Origin: Leucocoprinus leucothites
Taxonomy: Eukaryota; Basidiomycota; Agaricomycetes; Agaricales; Agaricaceae
Reading direction: 5' to 3'
Assembly (NCBI GenBank): GCA_013368445.1
Contig: JAACJO010000013.1
Span: forward strand, 558,001-622,000
Length of the DNA: 64,000 bases
The translations under genes and the position numbers were made by a program. Below are positions 1 through 11,712 of this stretch, one piece after another. Under the pieces are notes generated by a model. It saw only the letters and a list, made by a program, of their open reading frames with translations, had not been told where the DNA came from and searched no databases. Each line of letters opens with the position of its first letter. Within the stretch, counting starts at the first letter, position 1.

Positions 1-429
1 CAGCTGTCGTCTGGTTTCTAGACTCTAGCACGGCGATTAGTGCTGCTGTCGGGTCTGCTTGTAGCATTTTGAAGGCTTCTACTGTAAAAGCAGTTACAGC
101 GGCAGAGAAGAGACCTGCCTAGGCATTTGATGAGGAATTGAATCAGCTTATGACGACAATACGCACAAAAACCAGAAGCTTGTCAACTTCGTCCCTCCAC
201 CTCCCACACATCTCTTTATCATGGCGGTGAACAGGCTTGAAACATCCTTCCCATGGATTTGAGTTCGGGACCACAGGATAGCGAAAACGTCCACCAGAAA
301 TCCACTATGGATACCTGGATCAGAGATTGTTGGATTCATCATTGGATGTGTAATTCGTTGACGCACTGATGGTTCGATATCCTCTGGCGAAAAGTCACTT
401 CCAAGAGATTGACTTCTTGTTGGGTTCAT
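1..429 (-). CDS. DUF6535-domain membrane protein, N-terminal part (runs off left edge)
   Basis: I read three exons on the minus strand: 429-367, 304-167 and 118 to the window edge, with 62- and 48-nt GT-AG introns that both fall in phase 0. The joined protein starts MNPTRSQSLGSDF. It continues into NPWEGCFKPVHRHDKEM, WRDEVDKLLVF and then AGLFSAAVTAFTVEAFKMLQ. That series (charged W-K-x-E-x-D helix followed by the AGLFSAxVTAF membrane helix) is the start of the DUF6535 domain, a family of predicted membrane proteins of unknown function that is very numerous in mushroom genomes. The domain and gene continue beyond position 1, so the 3' end is missing. Splice joining is inferred; family recognition is from memory of the motif. 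Confidence 0.75.
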
Positions 430-532
430 GCTACAGACAGCCGGACAAGGTCAAAGGACTGTGGGAATCCCCGGGCCGTTAGCATCGCAAAGAGTTGACA
501 TCTTGTCCAAAGTTGATTGAACCCACACTCTA

Positions 533-614
533 AACCACTGATAGGGATCGAATCCACAACCTTTGCCTTAGAAGTTTTTAGGAAAGCAACGCACTACCAT
601 TGCGCTACAGTGGC
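533..614 (-). tRNA. tRNA-Arg(CCU) with a short intron
   Basis: Read on the minus strand, a 7-bp acceptor stem (GCCACTG with CAGTGGT, one G-U pair) closes a D arm (GCGC/GTGC), an anticodon stem (TTGCT/GGCAA) and a T loop TTCGATC. The anticodon loop TTCCTAA gives anticodon CCU (Arg, AGG codons). About ten extra bases after the base 3' of the anticodon are where nuclear tRNA introns sit. The T stem is weak: an A-C mismatch next to the loop and two G-U pairs. The discriminator base would be U, which is unusual for Arg. It may be functional or slightly decayed. Confidence 0.7.
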
Positions 615-1049
615 GCCCATTGTCTTCATGCATGGAAAATCTCGCCTCAGGGTCGTCTTCTGGCTACTCTCGTTTTGTGTCCAATAGGAAGGCATATCAA
701 TCCCCCTCATTACCTCTGAACGCCTGCTTGATGGCCAGACGCGTCTCGCCATACAACACTGCTGCTCCTCTCTTCCCGCACGGTCGGATTTACAAACACC
801 ATAACAAGAGTCAACGCAACGCCACTTGGCTGATGTTCCCGAGCCAGACACCAGCGCACAAGAGCTGGGAATTTGAGATACATTTTTACGATTTGGTGAG
901 AGTATCAAAGTATGTGGTTGACAGCATCAAATGACGTTTGTGATGCAGTTCAAATCAAGTACAGCATTACTGGATCAGCCTTCTGATTTACTGAGGTGAG
1001 GCAGGATCAGTCTCTGAGACATCCCCATCTTCGTTCGCGGGTTTATCAA
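615..1049. other. Intergenic, no gene seen
   Basis: Overlapping short frames occur on both strands but none has a splice pattern, motif or composition I can support. It separates the tRNA-Arg gene from the membrane-protein gene to the right. Confidence 0.5.
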
Positions 1050-1351
1050 ATGGAACACCGCAGTTTTTTGAGCTTTTTATTGGTTATGCACTCGTCTGGT
1101 TGTTTCTTCTCCCTTGGCTGCTCTCTTGGAGATGCGTCGGTTCCAATCGCTGAATGCTTGGAACTTGAGGGCTCTGTCACTGCTTCTCTCGTCTATAGGC
1201 TCTGCCAATGGGGACCCTATCTTTCTTTCCCCTACTAGGTACGATCCTCCACTCGCTTGCACAACAGCACCTGACATACACTTTGCCATGTAAGGAGGGC
1301 CCTCTTCAAAAGAAGTGACCCATTCGACAATTTGCCGTTCCCCGAGGATTC

Positions 1352-2518
1352 ATGATTTTTTTTCTCGTATCTTCCGGCATATTTCTTTTTCTGGTCGTTT
1401 TCCGAGTTGTTTTTGGCTTCATGGCTGCTCGTGAATTGCGACGGTCGAGGACTCGACGATCGGGTCCCCCGCAATCCAGCACATCGAATTCACCAATGAA
1501 CACTATGGCACAACACCGTGAGGCCTCTCGTGACAGGTCGCTGCGACACCCTCCAGCTCCATCTCAGCAGAGGGGAGTAGTATTTTCCTCTGCGCAGAAA
1601 GTTCCACCGTCCACCGCCACTCTCTCACCGCCTGCATCGGTCATAACGGTGGCAGAGAGCCTTCCTGAAAATCACTCTCCACGTCCAACGGAACCTGTGC
1701 CTCCCAGATCCCCAAGCTCATCGAGCCCGACAACCCCCTGCGCGCCTACAACTGATGGGGACCAGCTCCAGACACAGGAGCGCCGGGCAACATTCGAGCT
1801 ACAGCGTAGCTCACCGCCGCCGTCATCATCATCATCATCATCATCATCATCAGATATGTCGAGGCAATCATGGCAACCAACCGAGCCAGATCTGAACTCT
1901 CACAGATCACAATCCACTCCAGAGACGATCAACTCGGGAGCATCCCGTAATAGATCCGGGGAGCCCATCAGGCTCTCACTCGCACCGAGTTCAAGGCTCA
2001 GTGCGGATATGCTCAGTATGATTAGCCAGGCCGAGCGTTCTCCTTCTCTTGCGGAATTTCCACTCCCTCCACCCAGGTCCTTATCCCGTCTATTCATGCT
2101 GTCACCATCTCATTTGTCACGAGATGAACCGAGAGAGTTGGGAAATTCGCATTCGTCTGTCGCTTTCCCTTTACCGAGCAGTCCTAATAACAGCACGGAT
2201 AACGAGAACATACCTCCTCTTACCGATCGAAATCAAGTAGAATCCCCAGTTAATCCACCTTCCAGCACCACGGGCACTCCTCCACCTAGCTACCGCAGCG
2301 GTTGGCGGCATGCTTTGTCGCTCAGTCAGACTAGCGTTTCAACACTCCCTGTTTATCCCGGAAGAGAGGACGATGACCGCGCAAGTGTACACTCGAGAAT
2401 TCCATCCCGTCGTTCTTCTACCGTGACGCCGAGAGGGGTCAGGAATCGCCGTACCCTTCCGCCTATACCCGCACCACCTCCTCTTCCATCTCCTCTGCCA
2501 GTAAAACTTTCTCCATGA
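1352..2518 (+). CDS. Single-pass membrane protein with Ser/Pro-rich tail and PPxY/TLPxY C-terminus (family member A)
   Basis: The 388-codon frame begins with one hydrophobic helix (IFFLVSSGIFLFLVVFRVVFG) and then a basic stop-transfer segment (ARELRRSRTRR). The remaining 340 or so residues are low-complexity Ser, Pro, Thr and Arg, predicted disordered and cytosolic. A (TCA)n run at about 1823-1852 encodes poly-Ser. Near the end stand PPPSY (about 2278-2292) and TSVSTLPVY, then an acidic EDDDRASVHSR segment and a proline-rich end. The same end occurs in the gene at 61.4 kb. A stop lies just upstream of the ATG and an AG precedes it, so the real start may be in an upstream exon. The frame at 1050 (MEHRSFLSFLLVMH, signal-peptide-like) is a candidate. 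Function unknown. Confidence 0.7.
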   Translation: MIFFLVSSGIFLFLVVFRVVFGFMAARELRRSRTRRSGPPQSSTSNSPMNTMAQHREASRDRSLRHPPAPSQQRGVVFSSAQKVPPSTATLSPPASVITVAESLPENHSPRPTEPVPPRSPSSSSPTTPCAPTTDGDQLQTQERRATFELQRSSPPPSSSSSSSSSSDMSRQSWQPTEPDLNSHRSQSTPETINSGASRNRSGEPIRLSLAPSSRLSADMLSMISQAERSPSLAEFPLPPPRSLSRLFMLSPSHLSRDEPRELGNSHSSVAFPLPSSPNNSTDNENIPPLTDRNQVESPVNPPSSTTGTPPPSYRSGWRHALSLSQTSVSTLPVYPGREDDDRASVHSRIPSRRSSTVTPRGVRNRRTLPPIPAPPPLPSPLPVKLSP

Positions 2519-2892
2519 ACATTTGCATTCTGAATAAATTAACACAATCTTTTTGGCTACATCTCATTCCACACTTCCTTTCTTGACACAAATACCCTAG
2601 TATTTATTCCCATACCCAAGAGATACATACATACACTGGAATCTCGGCCCATGAAATATTATTACTCAGAACCAAAGTCCCTGTAAAAATCGTAGTATAG
2701 AAGAGGTAAACACAGCAGCATCAATGACTCTCGACGGAGCTATCATCAGAGTCGGTGCGAGGAACGAATGGTGCGAGGATGTCTGTGAACGGTGTATGTA
2801 ACGAAGAAGCATTTTCCGGTACGTCCGCAAAGGACCTTTTGTTCACTTTTAGCTCAGCCTCTAAGACTGTTTGCCTCAGAATTGGATTGATC
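2519..2892. other. Convergent 3' intergenic region
   Basis: This lies between the ends of two converging genes. It is AT-richer than the flanking coding sequence and presumably carries both 3' UTRs. No gene or repeat seen. Confidence 0.5.
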
Positions 2893-4136
2893 CTAAAAGA
2901 AATTCAGTTTCAGCCTGATTTCCGGGTCATAATAGGTGAGAATGCTTGTGGCATACCCTATCGGGTTCGTCATGCTCCCAAGGTGGGCCCCATCTAGGTC
3001 GTATACCCCAACGATATCGACTGACTTTAACTGGCTAGCTAATTCGTGGGCAATTTCAAGGGGATAGGCAAGATCTGCTTTAAAGTGAACGATAGAGACA
3101 CAGCATCGGATCTAGAAAAACAGTAAGGTTCAGGCCTAGGCTCGGGCGGCAAATTTGGTCAACATACTTTTTCTAAAGCCTCTTGGGGTATTGGTCGTCT
3201 GTCAAGATTCCAGCTGACACAGGCCCTGTACGCTTCTTTGAGATTTTCCCTTGAACCGGACCACACTCGTCGGGCGCGAAACACAGCAAAACCGATGACA
3301 CTAAGTTGTAGGCCCGACCATTAAAATTAATTTCGTCCTCCAGGCGACGAACATATTTACCTGTCGATCAGGCTCGAGCTCTCGTTATTGAAAAAGAGTT
3401 GTGCAGCCCCAAAGAGCGTATCGTGTATTACACCTTCGTCGACGCTCACCAACACTTCATTGGGTCCTTCTCCTTCAAAAACATGTGCTTGTTCCCAGAA
3501 ATTATAGACTTCAAGCCGGCCATCCTTGACAGCTTCGTCCTAGTCAGGCCATAAGGTAAGATTTCTGTCCCATTCTCTCATGAACTCAGAATAAGACACC
3601 TCGGTTGGGGTTAAGGGAGCTGCCAGGGTCATGGAAAGTATTCTTTCCGGGTGCTGAGAAGCTAATTCAAGCGCAACGTGTGTGCCTAATGAAACGGCAA
3701 ACACGTGTACGGGAGGCAGGGACAATGCCTCCTACAGGGTTCGTTAGCGTTTATGGTACTCCATTGACGTTACTCGAAGCAGTATAAGCTTACCATCACA
3801 TTCCAGATGTCTTCCGCCGACTCCTTGGGGGTATAGGGAGCATCACCTAGTTTCCCTCGCGTCTCGCCATAGCCTCGCATCTGTATAGTTACCAGGTTAA
3901 ACTGTCGCAAGCGTGGATCTGAGAACTGAGCTAATTGAATGTTTAGACGGGGGCTCATGAAATAATCCATTGATAGACTCACGTTCAAAAATTTCGTCTG
4001 CGGTCCAGGAAGCATGTATGAACAAAATTGTGGGTATTTCCGGATCGATACTGCGAGCAGACGAGTTTGTGGGTGTCGAGATATCATAGTGGAAATCGGT
4101 GGGTCCAGTGTTGGTAGTTACTGTGATAAAAGGCAT
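2893..4136 (-). pseudogene. Alpha/beta hydrolase gene with an in-frame stop
   Basis: Starts MPFITVTTNTGPTDFHYD at 4136. Introns with clean GT-AG ends join exons that give IPTILFIHASWTADEIFE, the oxyanion/HG-like strand, then QMRGYGETRGKL. The nucleophile elbow VHVFAVSLGTHVALELA has S in A-x-S-x-G rather than the usual first Gly. Later exons hold FRARRVWSGSRENL and VYDLDGAHLGSMTNP, where an Asp/His pair could belong to the catalytic triad, and end at a stop at 2893-2895. The exon continues in frame through a TAG at 3540-3542 (after TLWPD) into protein-like sequence (DEAVKDGRLEVYNFW). No GT donor removes this stop, so this copy probably makes a truncated product. Alternatives are a sequence error or readthrough. 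Confidence 0.65.
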
Positions 4137-4889
4137 GATCCTTGTTTGGATGGGCGCGTATACACGGCAGGAAAGAAAGGTGAGGGAGTTGTCGCCGCAG
4201 CCTCCATAATCGGCTTTTGAAATTTATACGTCTTCCGGTAAAAAGGGCAGTCATGAGGTAGAGGAGATTTAGGGACCATTTCATCATGAGATCAATTTAA
4301 ATGCACCCACGGGAGGATGGTGACTAGTTTCCAAAAGGAAAGGTGGCTAACAGTTTCAAGCTTCGAATAGAAGATCGGTTCCGAGTCAATGTGCGATAGG
4401 CAAAAAAGCAACCGAGCCATGCAAATTAGTATATCCAAGGACGACTGAGGCTAGCAGCCTCTTCTATACTATACTTACTCAAACCTACTCACGCAAGATT
4501 TCAACGCGCTTCACGTGGACCGAATAAACTATGGCCCACAAGTATTCCATGTTGAGAGAGGAAAATAACGCCTCGGGATCGACAACCTAGATTCATTGGG
4601 GAGGCCTGGGTCTAGATTTCTAACATTACTCCAATTGGACAACTTCCGGCAACGGCCATTCCCGACGAATACCTCGAGGCAGCCATCAAATGTTTGGCCG
4701 ATCCAGCAGGAACAAACACCGGGTTACTGAATTAACGCTGAACCTCTCCTTCCGTCCCGATGTTTACGCTTCTGTTATAGTCCTAAATCACACGCAGAAA
4801 CCCTGAAACTGGTATAGTGAGCTGTCTTGAATCCTTTATCACCAACGCCTCAGGCTCACACTGGATTTCGCCAAGCTTCTATCAGTGAA
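4137..4889. other. Divergent intergenic region (hydrolase / PIG-A)
   Basis: The two neighbours start away from each other, so this 750-bp stretch should hold both promoters. Short frames inside show no domain. No TATA or repeat stood out clearly enough to list. Confidence 0.45.
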
Positions 4890-6800
4890 ATGGAGAATGG
4901 AACGACTCGCAATCGCGTACGTGTCCTTTTGTGTAGACTCTGATAGGGGGTGGTACGAATTCAACGGGGCGTGGACAGCATGATATCAGATTTCTTTCAC
5001 CCGGCTGTGGGAGGTGTAGAGAACCACATCTATATGCTCAGTATCGAGCTCATGAAACGAGGTCATAAGGCGAGTCCAATCGCTTCTGTATACGTGAAAG
5101 TACAGTTCACTGAGAGAACTAAAGGTTATTGTAATCACACATGGCCACAAACCTGACCGAGTTGGAATTCGCTGGCTTCTTCCTTCCCTCAAAGTCTACT
5201 ATATACCATTTATACCCATTGCTTCATCAGCCACCCTCCCAAATTTCTTCACTTCTTTACCATACCTCCGGACCATCCTCCTCCGCGAACGCATAGAATT
5301 AATTCATGCACATGCTAGCCTCTCATCCATTGGCCACGAAGGCATTATGCACTCTCATCTTATGGGTATCCGTACCGTTTTCACGGACCACAGTCTCTTC
5401 GGTTTTGAGGATGCAGCGAGTATACTCACCAACAAGCTTCTAGTAGCAACACTCAAGAACGTCGATGCAGTCATTTGCGTGTCTCATACGGGGTGTGTTA
5501 GTGAGTTGAATCTGAGATATTTCTGTTATTGATTATCTACATATACAGGCGAGAGAATACAGTTCTGCGGGGTCAACTGTTCGAGAAGGAGAAAGACGAT
5601 CCTACCAAGCTTTCGGTTAGACGAAGCGTCTATGTCATTCCAAATGCTATAATTGCAGAGCAGTTTAAACCTCGTCCCTCCGAACCAAGCGAAATCAGTG
5701 TGTCTTATACGTAGGCTAGTGTTAGGCAAATATGGAGAGCTTACGCACCTGACAGTCACCATCGTCGTCCTTTCACGACTTGCCTATCGCAAAGGCATTG
5801 ATCTGCTCGTTGCAACTGCTCCTCGGGTATGCGCTGCTTTTCCAAATGTTCGTTTTGTCGTTGGTAAGCATTGACCTTCATCCGACGAACCTGGTTTTGA
5901 TCAGTGGAGGTCAGGAGGCGACGGTCCGAAATTAATCGATCTTCTACAAATGCGCGAAAAGCACCTTTTACAGGACCGTATTGAGTTATTAGGTGCTGTT
6001 CGACACAGCGATGTGCTTTCGGTAAGCACTTTTGAATTAATTGACCTCCATGAAGTTCTGAGAAGCCTTTGGCCAAGGTTTTATCCCGAGGATCAATTTT
6101 CATGAACACGTCCTTGACAGAATCTTTCGGAATCGCAATTCTAGAAGCAGCATGCGCAGGCCTGTACGTTGTATCAACCAAAGTTGGAGGTGTGCCGGAA
6201 ATCTTGCCACAAGACATGATCAGTTTCGCAGAACCAGAAGCAGATGGTGCGTGGATTTCTAGTTTTGGCTGTGTTCTGCGCAAAGCCTGGCACAGATTCA
6301 TTAAGTGTATGATGAAGTGGTGTAGTCTGAGCCGCAGTACTGATGAGTTGGCTTCTTCAATAGACGTTTTCCGTGCTATCTCCGAAGCCATCACAATCGT
6401 CGCAGCAGGGAAACACGATCCAATAAAGGCCCATGAGCGCGTGAAAACTTTCTATGATTGGCGTCAAATCGCCATGAGGACGGAAAAAGTGTACTGCGCA
6501 GTCATGCACTCGCGTCAAATGGAGCTTATGGAACGCATTGAGAGGTATGTCGGTGCATTGTATCTGATGATCAGATGTGAATGAATGCTAACGCGTATCC
6601 ATATTGTCATTAGGACAATGGATCTGGGTCCTTTTGTAGGACCGATATATACGATTATCTTGCTCGTCGACCGTGTATTCTTCCTGGTTTTAGAGTGGTT
6701 CTATCCACGAGAGGATATGGATTATGTGGAACACCATTGGAATAACGATGTGCTTGCCAAGTCAAAACCTGTATCAACCAGTAGAGTCATCAATGAATGA
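4890..6800 (+). CDS. GPI3: PIG-A / Gpi3, catalytic subunit of GPI-GlcNAc transferase
   Basis: It transfers GlcNAc from UDP-GlcNAc to phosphatidylinositol at the ER, the first step of GPI-anchor synthesis. Spliced exons give MISDFFHPAVGGVENHIYML, VIVITHGHKPDRVG, then TVFTDHSLFGFEDAASILTNK, VSHTGRENTVLRG, VIPNAI and VVLSRLAYRKGIDLL. VVGGDGPKLIDL and MNTSLTESFGIAILEAACAG follow; the last holds the E-x7-E motif of GT4 glycosyltransferases. VKTFYDWRQIAMRTEKVY comes before a C-terminal hydrophobic anchor near 6620-6700. This order and length match the PIG-A family throughout. The second intron (5070-5124) begins with GC instead of GT. The start MENGTTRNR at 4890 is chosen because exon 1 splices in phase 2 to the first conserved strand. 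Confidence 0.93.
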
Positions 6801-7181
6801 ATAGAAGTGGTGTTTGCTGATGGCCGTCGTCGCGGTGCGCTCAAGGACCTGATTGCAGAATGAGCCGTCACGTTGCGAGTGCAATGCTTCCTGGTAATGA
6901 GCCGAAGAGTGGGCGCACAAGGAAGGGAGCTGATAGGGAAGAGATTGGATTATAGTTTTACACATGAGAGACGAAGACCGAAGTCGAGTAACCCAAACCC
7001 GACGGGACGCTGCTATAACTATGGGGCATCGGGAGATTAGGACACGGGGAAATTAGGGCACACAGGGGAGGGTCGGAAATGGTATGAAGGAGACAAGTCG
7101 AGTATAGAAATGGACGATTGGACACATGGATAGCAAGAAAGAATAGAGAATTCGAGAGATGGAAAGGGGGGTTGAGAATCT
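6801..7181. other. Convergent intergenic region, no gene
   Basis: It holds the 3' ends of PIG-A and of the WW-domain gene. No coding or repeat signal that I can support. Confidence 0.5.
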
Positions 7182-10100
7182 CTAAGGGGCTCCACCACGT
7201 CGAGCACGTCGACGTTTGCGTCTCCTGCCTCCGGCATCCGGGTCGCCATCGTCCACTTCCATGGGTGCATCGGGGAAATGGCCTCTGACCATATCGTCCC
7301 GGTCCCGCTTGTTACCAGTTTGTACGCGGTCTCGCAGCGACGGCGGCGGGACATCATTGCCTCCATGAGAAATACGCGAAAGCAAGGTCCCTGTTCTTGC
7401 AACCTGTTGTCTGTCGATAGGATCTAACCGCTGCTCAAACGTCTTCACAGGTGGAGGTGGATAGTTGTCCTGTCGAATATCCATGCGCCCCATGGCGCGA
7501 ACTTCGGGGGGAACAAGCTCACCATTATATCCATTATTTTGACGAATTCCTTGAGGTTGTTTGCGGGCACCCCGCCCCTGCATCTCACCACGTGAGGGAG
7601 GCGGAGGTTCTGAAATACGCTCATTGAGCAAGCGTGGTCGCTCATCGTGCATGGTTTCATCCATAGGTGTGGCAGCCATATCCCCCCACTTCGATCGACC
7701 ACTGCCACGTTCCATGACATCCGATTGCACATGCTGAACTGGTGGCGCACGTCGGGCTTCGGGGGAATAAGATGACGGGTCCCGTCGGTGGTTTGCACGA
7801 GGCAGAGGTTGGGGTGGTCGAGGAAGCCCAGCAAACCCTGCATCTTGACGCTGATAACGCTCCTGAACTGGCTGAGTCGAAGCGTTGCGCAGAACTGACG
7901 GACCAGATGCTTGTCTTGCTGGGGCCAATTCTACCTCTATCCGTGGTATTTGAGGTGAAGGCTTGCGATAACCAGGAGCTTCAGGATAATCCATAGCCCG
8001 TGGAAGTGGCTCATGGAAATTGGGGGACGGAGGGTCCCAGTTTGGAGAGGTGAATGACGAGTCTCGAGATATTGGTGGTGGTGTAGCTTCTCGTGCAGAA
8101 TCATACCGTCCACGCGGCGATGTGTCATATTCTGCTGGCCAAGCCTTCTGTTGAGGTGGTGGATCCAGCGGTTGCTCCTGATCAACGCGAGGCTGGTGAT
8201 AAACCGTGGTATGTAGCAGCTGGTAAACAGCGAGAAAGAGTAACAACTTACGTTTCTGGGGCCTGTGTAACGGTTCTGACGCTGTTGCCGTGCGGTGGCT
8301 GCAGGCTGAGCGGGTAATGAAGCTGGATTCCGTGGAAGGTGCTGTGGCGGGTCAGAACAAAGTTAATAAGGACAATTTCCAACCTACCTCTGCCTTGTCA
8401 ATTCTCCGGGGTCGGTCATCCAAGGGTACCTGCGAGTAAGAGACCTCACGAGGAGGCTGATCGTTCTGATGAATATAATTTTGTTTGTTATGATAAGAAC
8501 GTGCATACCTTCGGATAACCCGACCGTTCCTCAGAGACCGGCTCTTCTTGATAAGACCTCGGGTGATCCTGATCATAATTCCTTGCCTGGCGAAGGGAAT
8601 CATTAGGTGGGTACGATGGTCGCTCGAACCGATCGTTCGTTGCACTCGATGAGGTTGTAGAAGAATCAAACCCGGAATAGGTCCTTCGTGTACCAATTGG
8701 GATGCTATTTGCACTTGAGGCCATAGCTGGTCGGCCACGAGACACACGAGCGGCCTGTCCAATGGATGGGAATTGAGTGTGAATGTACAGGGAACAAGCC
8801 GAAATACCGTACCGGACGATCAGGGGGTGCATAGGGCCTTTCCTCTCTCCTGTCTTCTCTCTTTTCCTGCCAAGCTAACGGCGGAGGACCCGAACGAGCA
8901 TCAGGATCTACTCGCGAATCGGGCATAGAAAAATGAGGGGGCGACGGTCGGTCACGATATCTGTTCTGGTGAAGTGGCACAGGATTCGATGGTCCTACCG
9001 GAGCGTAACCTGGCAATGTCGACATTGAGTCTTGTTGCATCGCCCGAGGTTTCGATGGGGGATCACGCTCGCGCTCTTGGTACCCTGTACGACCGTCGTT
9101 GGCTGTAGGTGGAACATCCACGGGCAACCCATAACTTCTATCCTGGTCTGCCTGGTCATTCATGCGCTGCCTCCCCCGTGGTCGGTCTCGTTCGTATCCT
9201 CGTTCGTATTCGGGAGCTGCATCACGAGGAGCCAGCGGAGGTTGATTGTATCCGACATCGCGTAGATCCTCTCGTCCAGAGTAAGACCGGTTTGGTTCAT
9301 GAGCAGGTGGAGGTACATCAGCCACCACCTCTACCTTCTCCCGATCTTGGAAATTGAAAGAATCTGAGCGAGATAGAGGAGGATCTCTTGTGCGCTGAGA
9401 GCTTTCAATGTGAGGTGGCTTTACTCTTCCAGCTTCCCTGAACTCTCTGTCTTGAGGAGGCAGCGGCTGTCGTTTACGTGCTAAAATTTGCATTTGTCAG
9501 GTGATCACGACATACAACAAACAATTATCACTCACCTGTTGGCGGTCCCAAAATTTCAGTCCTTACTGGTGATCTTCGGTCTCCGTCACCATTAGATGGA
9601 GGCACCGACGAAAGCTCGGGGAGTCGAGTCTGCAGTGGCGAACGGTTGGCTGGAGGAGAATATTGAGGGACAGCGCCTCCAGAATAACGTTCTGGCTCCA
9701 TACGCCTTTCGGATCGCCAGTCTTTTGAACGCGAAAACTCGGCCGAACGATCTACAGGAGCCGTCGCGGGTTTTGCAGGCAGACCATTTGCTTTCTCAAC
9801 TGGTGCCCCAAATCGTGTGGGACGGTCTCTCCGGTTCTGTGCTGACTGAGCCGGGGGACTCGGATCAAATATCGGTCCAGGACTCCGGGGCCGTTCCAGG
9901 GAGGCCTCGCGCTCACGTCTGGGTTCGACCTTGGTTTGATAGATGATGAGAGGCTCATCTTGGGGTAAGCGTGGGGGCGTAATGGATCCTGTTAAACATG
10001 AAGAGAAAGTAGGTTTAGAACCAAAGACGTAGAATTGAGACAGAGACCAGGAAGAATAAGTGCTGGGTCGAAAGCCCCGACGTTATGTCCCACAGCGGGC

Positions 10101-11493
10101 AGCGCGAAGCCTGCGATTCTAACTGAGACAGGCAGCGCGGAGCATGCCAAAAAAGGACCCAGCATCGCCTCGAGGGATGGCGATACAGGAATTGGCGCCG
10201 CATATAGGAAGGCAACGGGGTAATAACGTACTTGTAGTTACGCTGTTGTTACTGGGGTACTCAGGAGAGTAAGTGTGGTCCTTGTCATGATTGGGACCAT
10301 TGCCACCGGCTTCTCTCTGGGGTGGTGCGCCTTCAGCATCTTCGGGTCGAGAGCCTCCGGCACGTTCTTCTTTGGACTGATTTTGGGCACGGTTCAACTG
10401 TCGTCGCATACTCCTTGAGAGATGTTGAGGGCCAGAAGACGGTGGTGATGGAACCCAATGCCGATCGTCGTTCTTCGACGTATCCGGAGCAGCGGTACCT
10501 TTTTGGAAGCCATTATTAGATTTATTACCACGTCCTCTTGCTGAACGCTGGTTATTGCGGCTACGAGAATCTCTAGCCTGGGGAGAAAGTGACCTTGAAT
10601 GGTCGCGGCCTCTTTGGGGAGACCGACCAGCATTACCCGAAGGATGACGACCCTGGCGGTTATCGGATGGATCACCATTACCCTCATATCGCCTCCCTGT
10701 ACTTGGGGCATGTCGCCCATCAGGTCGATAGTGACGATCATCATGAGAAAGAGGTACAGGGGCTTCTGGTGCACTGGAATCAATTGCAGACTAGGCACAG
10801 CAACAAGTAGCAGTTAGAGTAGCGTTTGGTGTCAACGAAGTCAAAGGACAGGCGAACAGAAAAACTCACAGGACGGTCCCAGGTTGAGACTTTGTATCGC
10901 AGGTCATAATAGTAAAACTCGTTGGGTCGGTCACGCGAAAAGCGTATCTCCCATTGGGGTGGAAGAGGTCCAATGTGGTCGCTACGACTTCCGTCTTTCA
11001 GCTCACGGCCGGAAGTATCGACTTTTTTGTTGGGCCGAGAAGCCATTGCTGTGGCTTCCACAATTGTCGGGTCGGAAGGGGGAACATAAGGGATGTTTGC
11101 TGTGACGGGTTTTGGAGGAAGGGCATGAGTTAGTCTAGTTGGAATTGGAAGTGTATGGCTGGTCTGATTTGCGAGAGTTGGCGACGGCTTGGAAGGCTCT
11201 GGAGTTGACGTCGCGGGTCTATGATCTGGTGTTTTAGCCCGTGAGTCTCCCTCTGCGGGCGGCAAGGAATTGGATCGCAAAGGAGCCGCTGGCGCGTCTA
11301 GGCCAGACGAGGTGCCTGTAGGCCCATTTTGCGAGGTTGAAGCCGGATCCTCGAGGGTATATCGCTCGTCCTCGTCTCCCAAAGAAACGATATCATCTAA
11401 AAGACCGGGTCAAAGTCTGGCCAGAGCAGAAGGAAATCGTGCTGGTATACCTTCGTTGCCCCAGTCTAATACTTCGTTTTCTTCTTCTGCCAT
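7182..11493 (-). CDS. WW-domain protein with long Arg/Pro/Asp-rich disordered region
   Basis: The start at 11493 (MAEEENEVLDWGNE) splices over a 40-nt-class intron into DDIVSLGDEDERYTLE. At about residues 170-205 is one WW domain: PLPPQWEIRFSRDRP followed by NEFYYYDLRYKVSTWDRP, with both signature Trp, the aromatic block and the final Pro. After it come several hundred residues rich in R, D, S, P, G and Q over at least five exons (10.8-10.2, 9.95-9.6, 9.5-8.7, 8.6-8.4 and 8.25-7.18 kb). The end is very basic (GRRRKRRRARRGG). WW domains bind proline motifs. The RS/RD-like composition suggests an RNA-processing or transcription-coupled role, but this is inference. Exon boundaries in the low-complexity part are approximate. 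It shares a roughly 220-bp divergent promoter with GMH1. Confidence 0.75.
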
Positions 11494-11712
11494 GTTGTGT
11501 GGAGAGGACGAGGAGGAATGCTGTTAAGAAATCCACACTACCCTGTGGCGATGCTCATGGGCGATTGAGATTCCGCTTCAATTAATTCAAACTCAGACAC
11601 AGCTTGCGAACACCAGAAACATCATGATCACAAAACATACATACATTTGAATCTTCCATCTTTTATATTTTCTACTCTGGCTTTGTTCCGACGGATAAGG
11701 GCGCCAGATGCG

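Noticed and set aside
1820..1855. (TCA)n microsatellite as a separate repeat feature
   Set aside because: It lies in frame and codes poly-Ser within the membrane-protein tail, so it is noted there.
5756..6394. 212-codon minus-strand frame across PIG-A
   Set aside because: Antisense to conserved PIG-A exons; no recognisable product.
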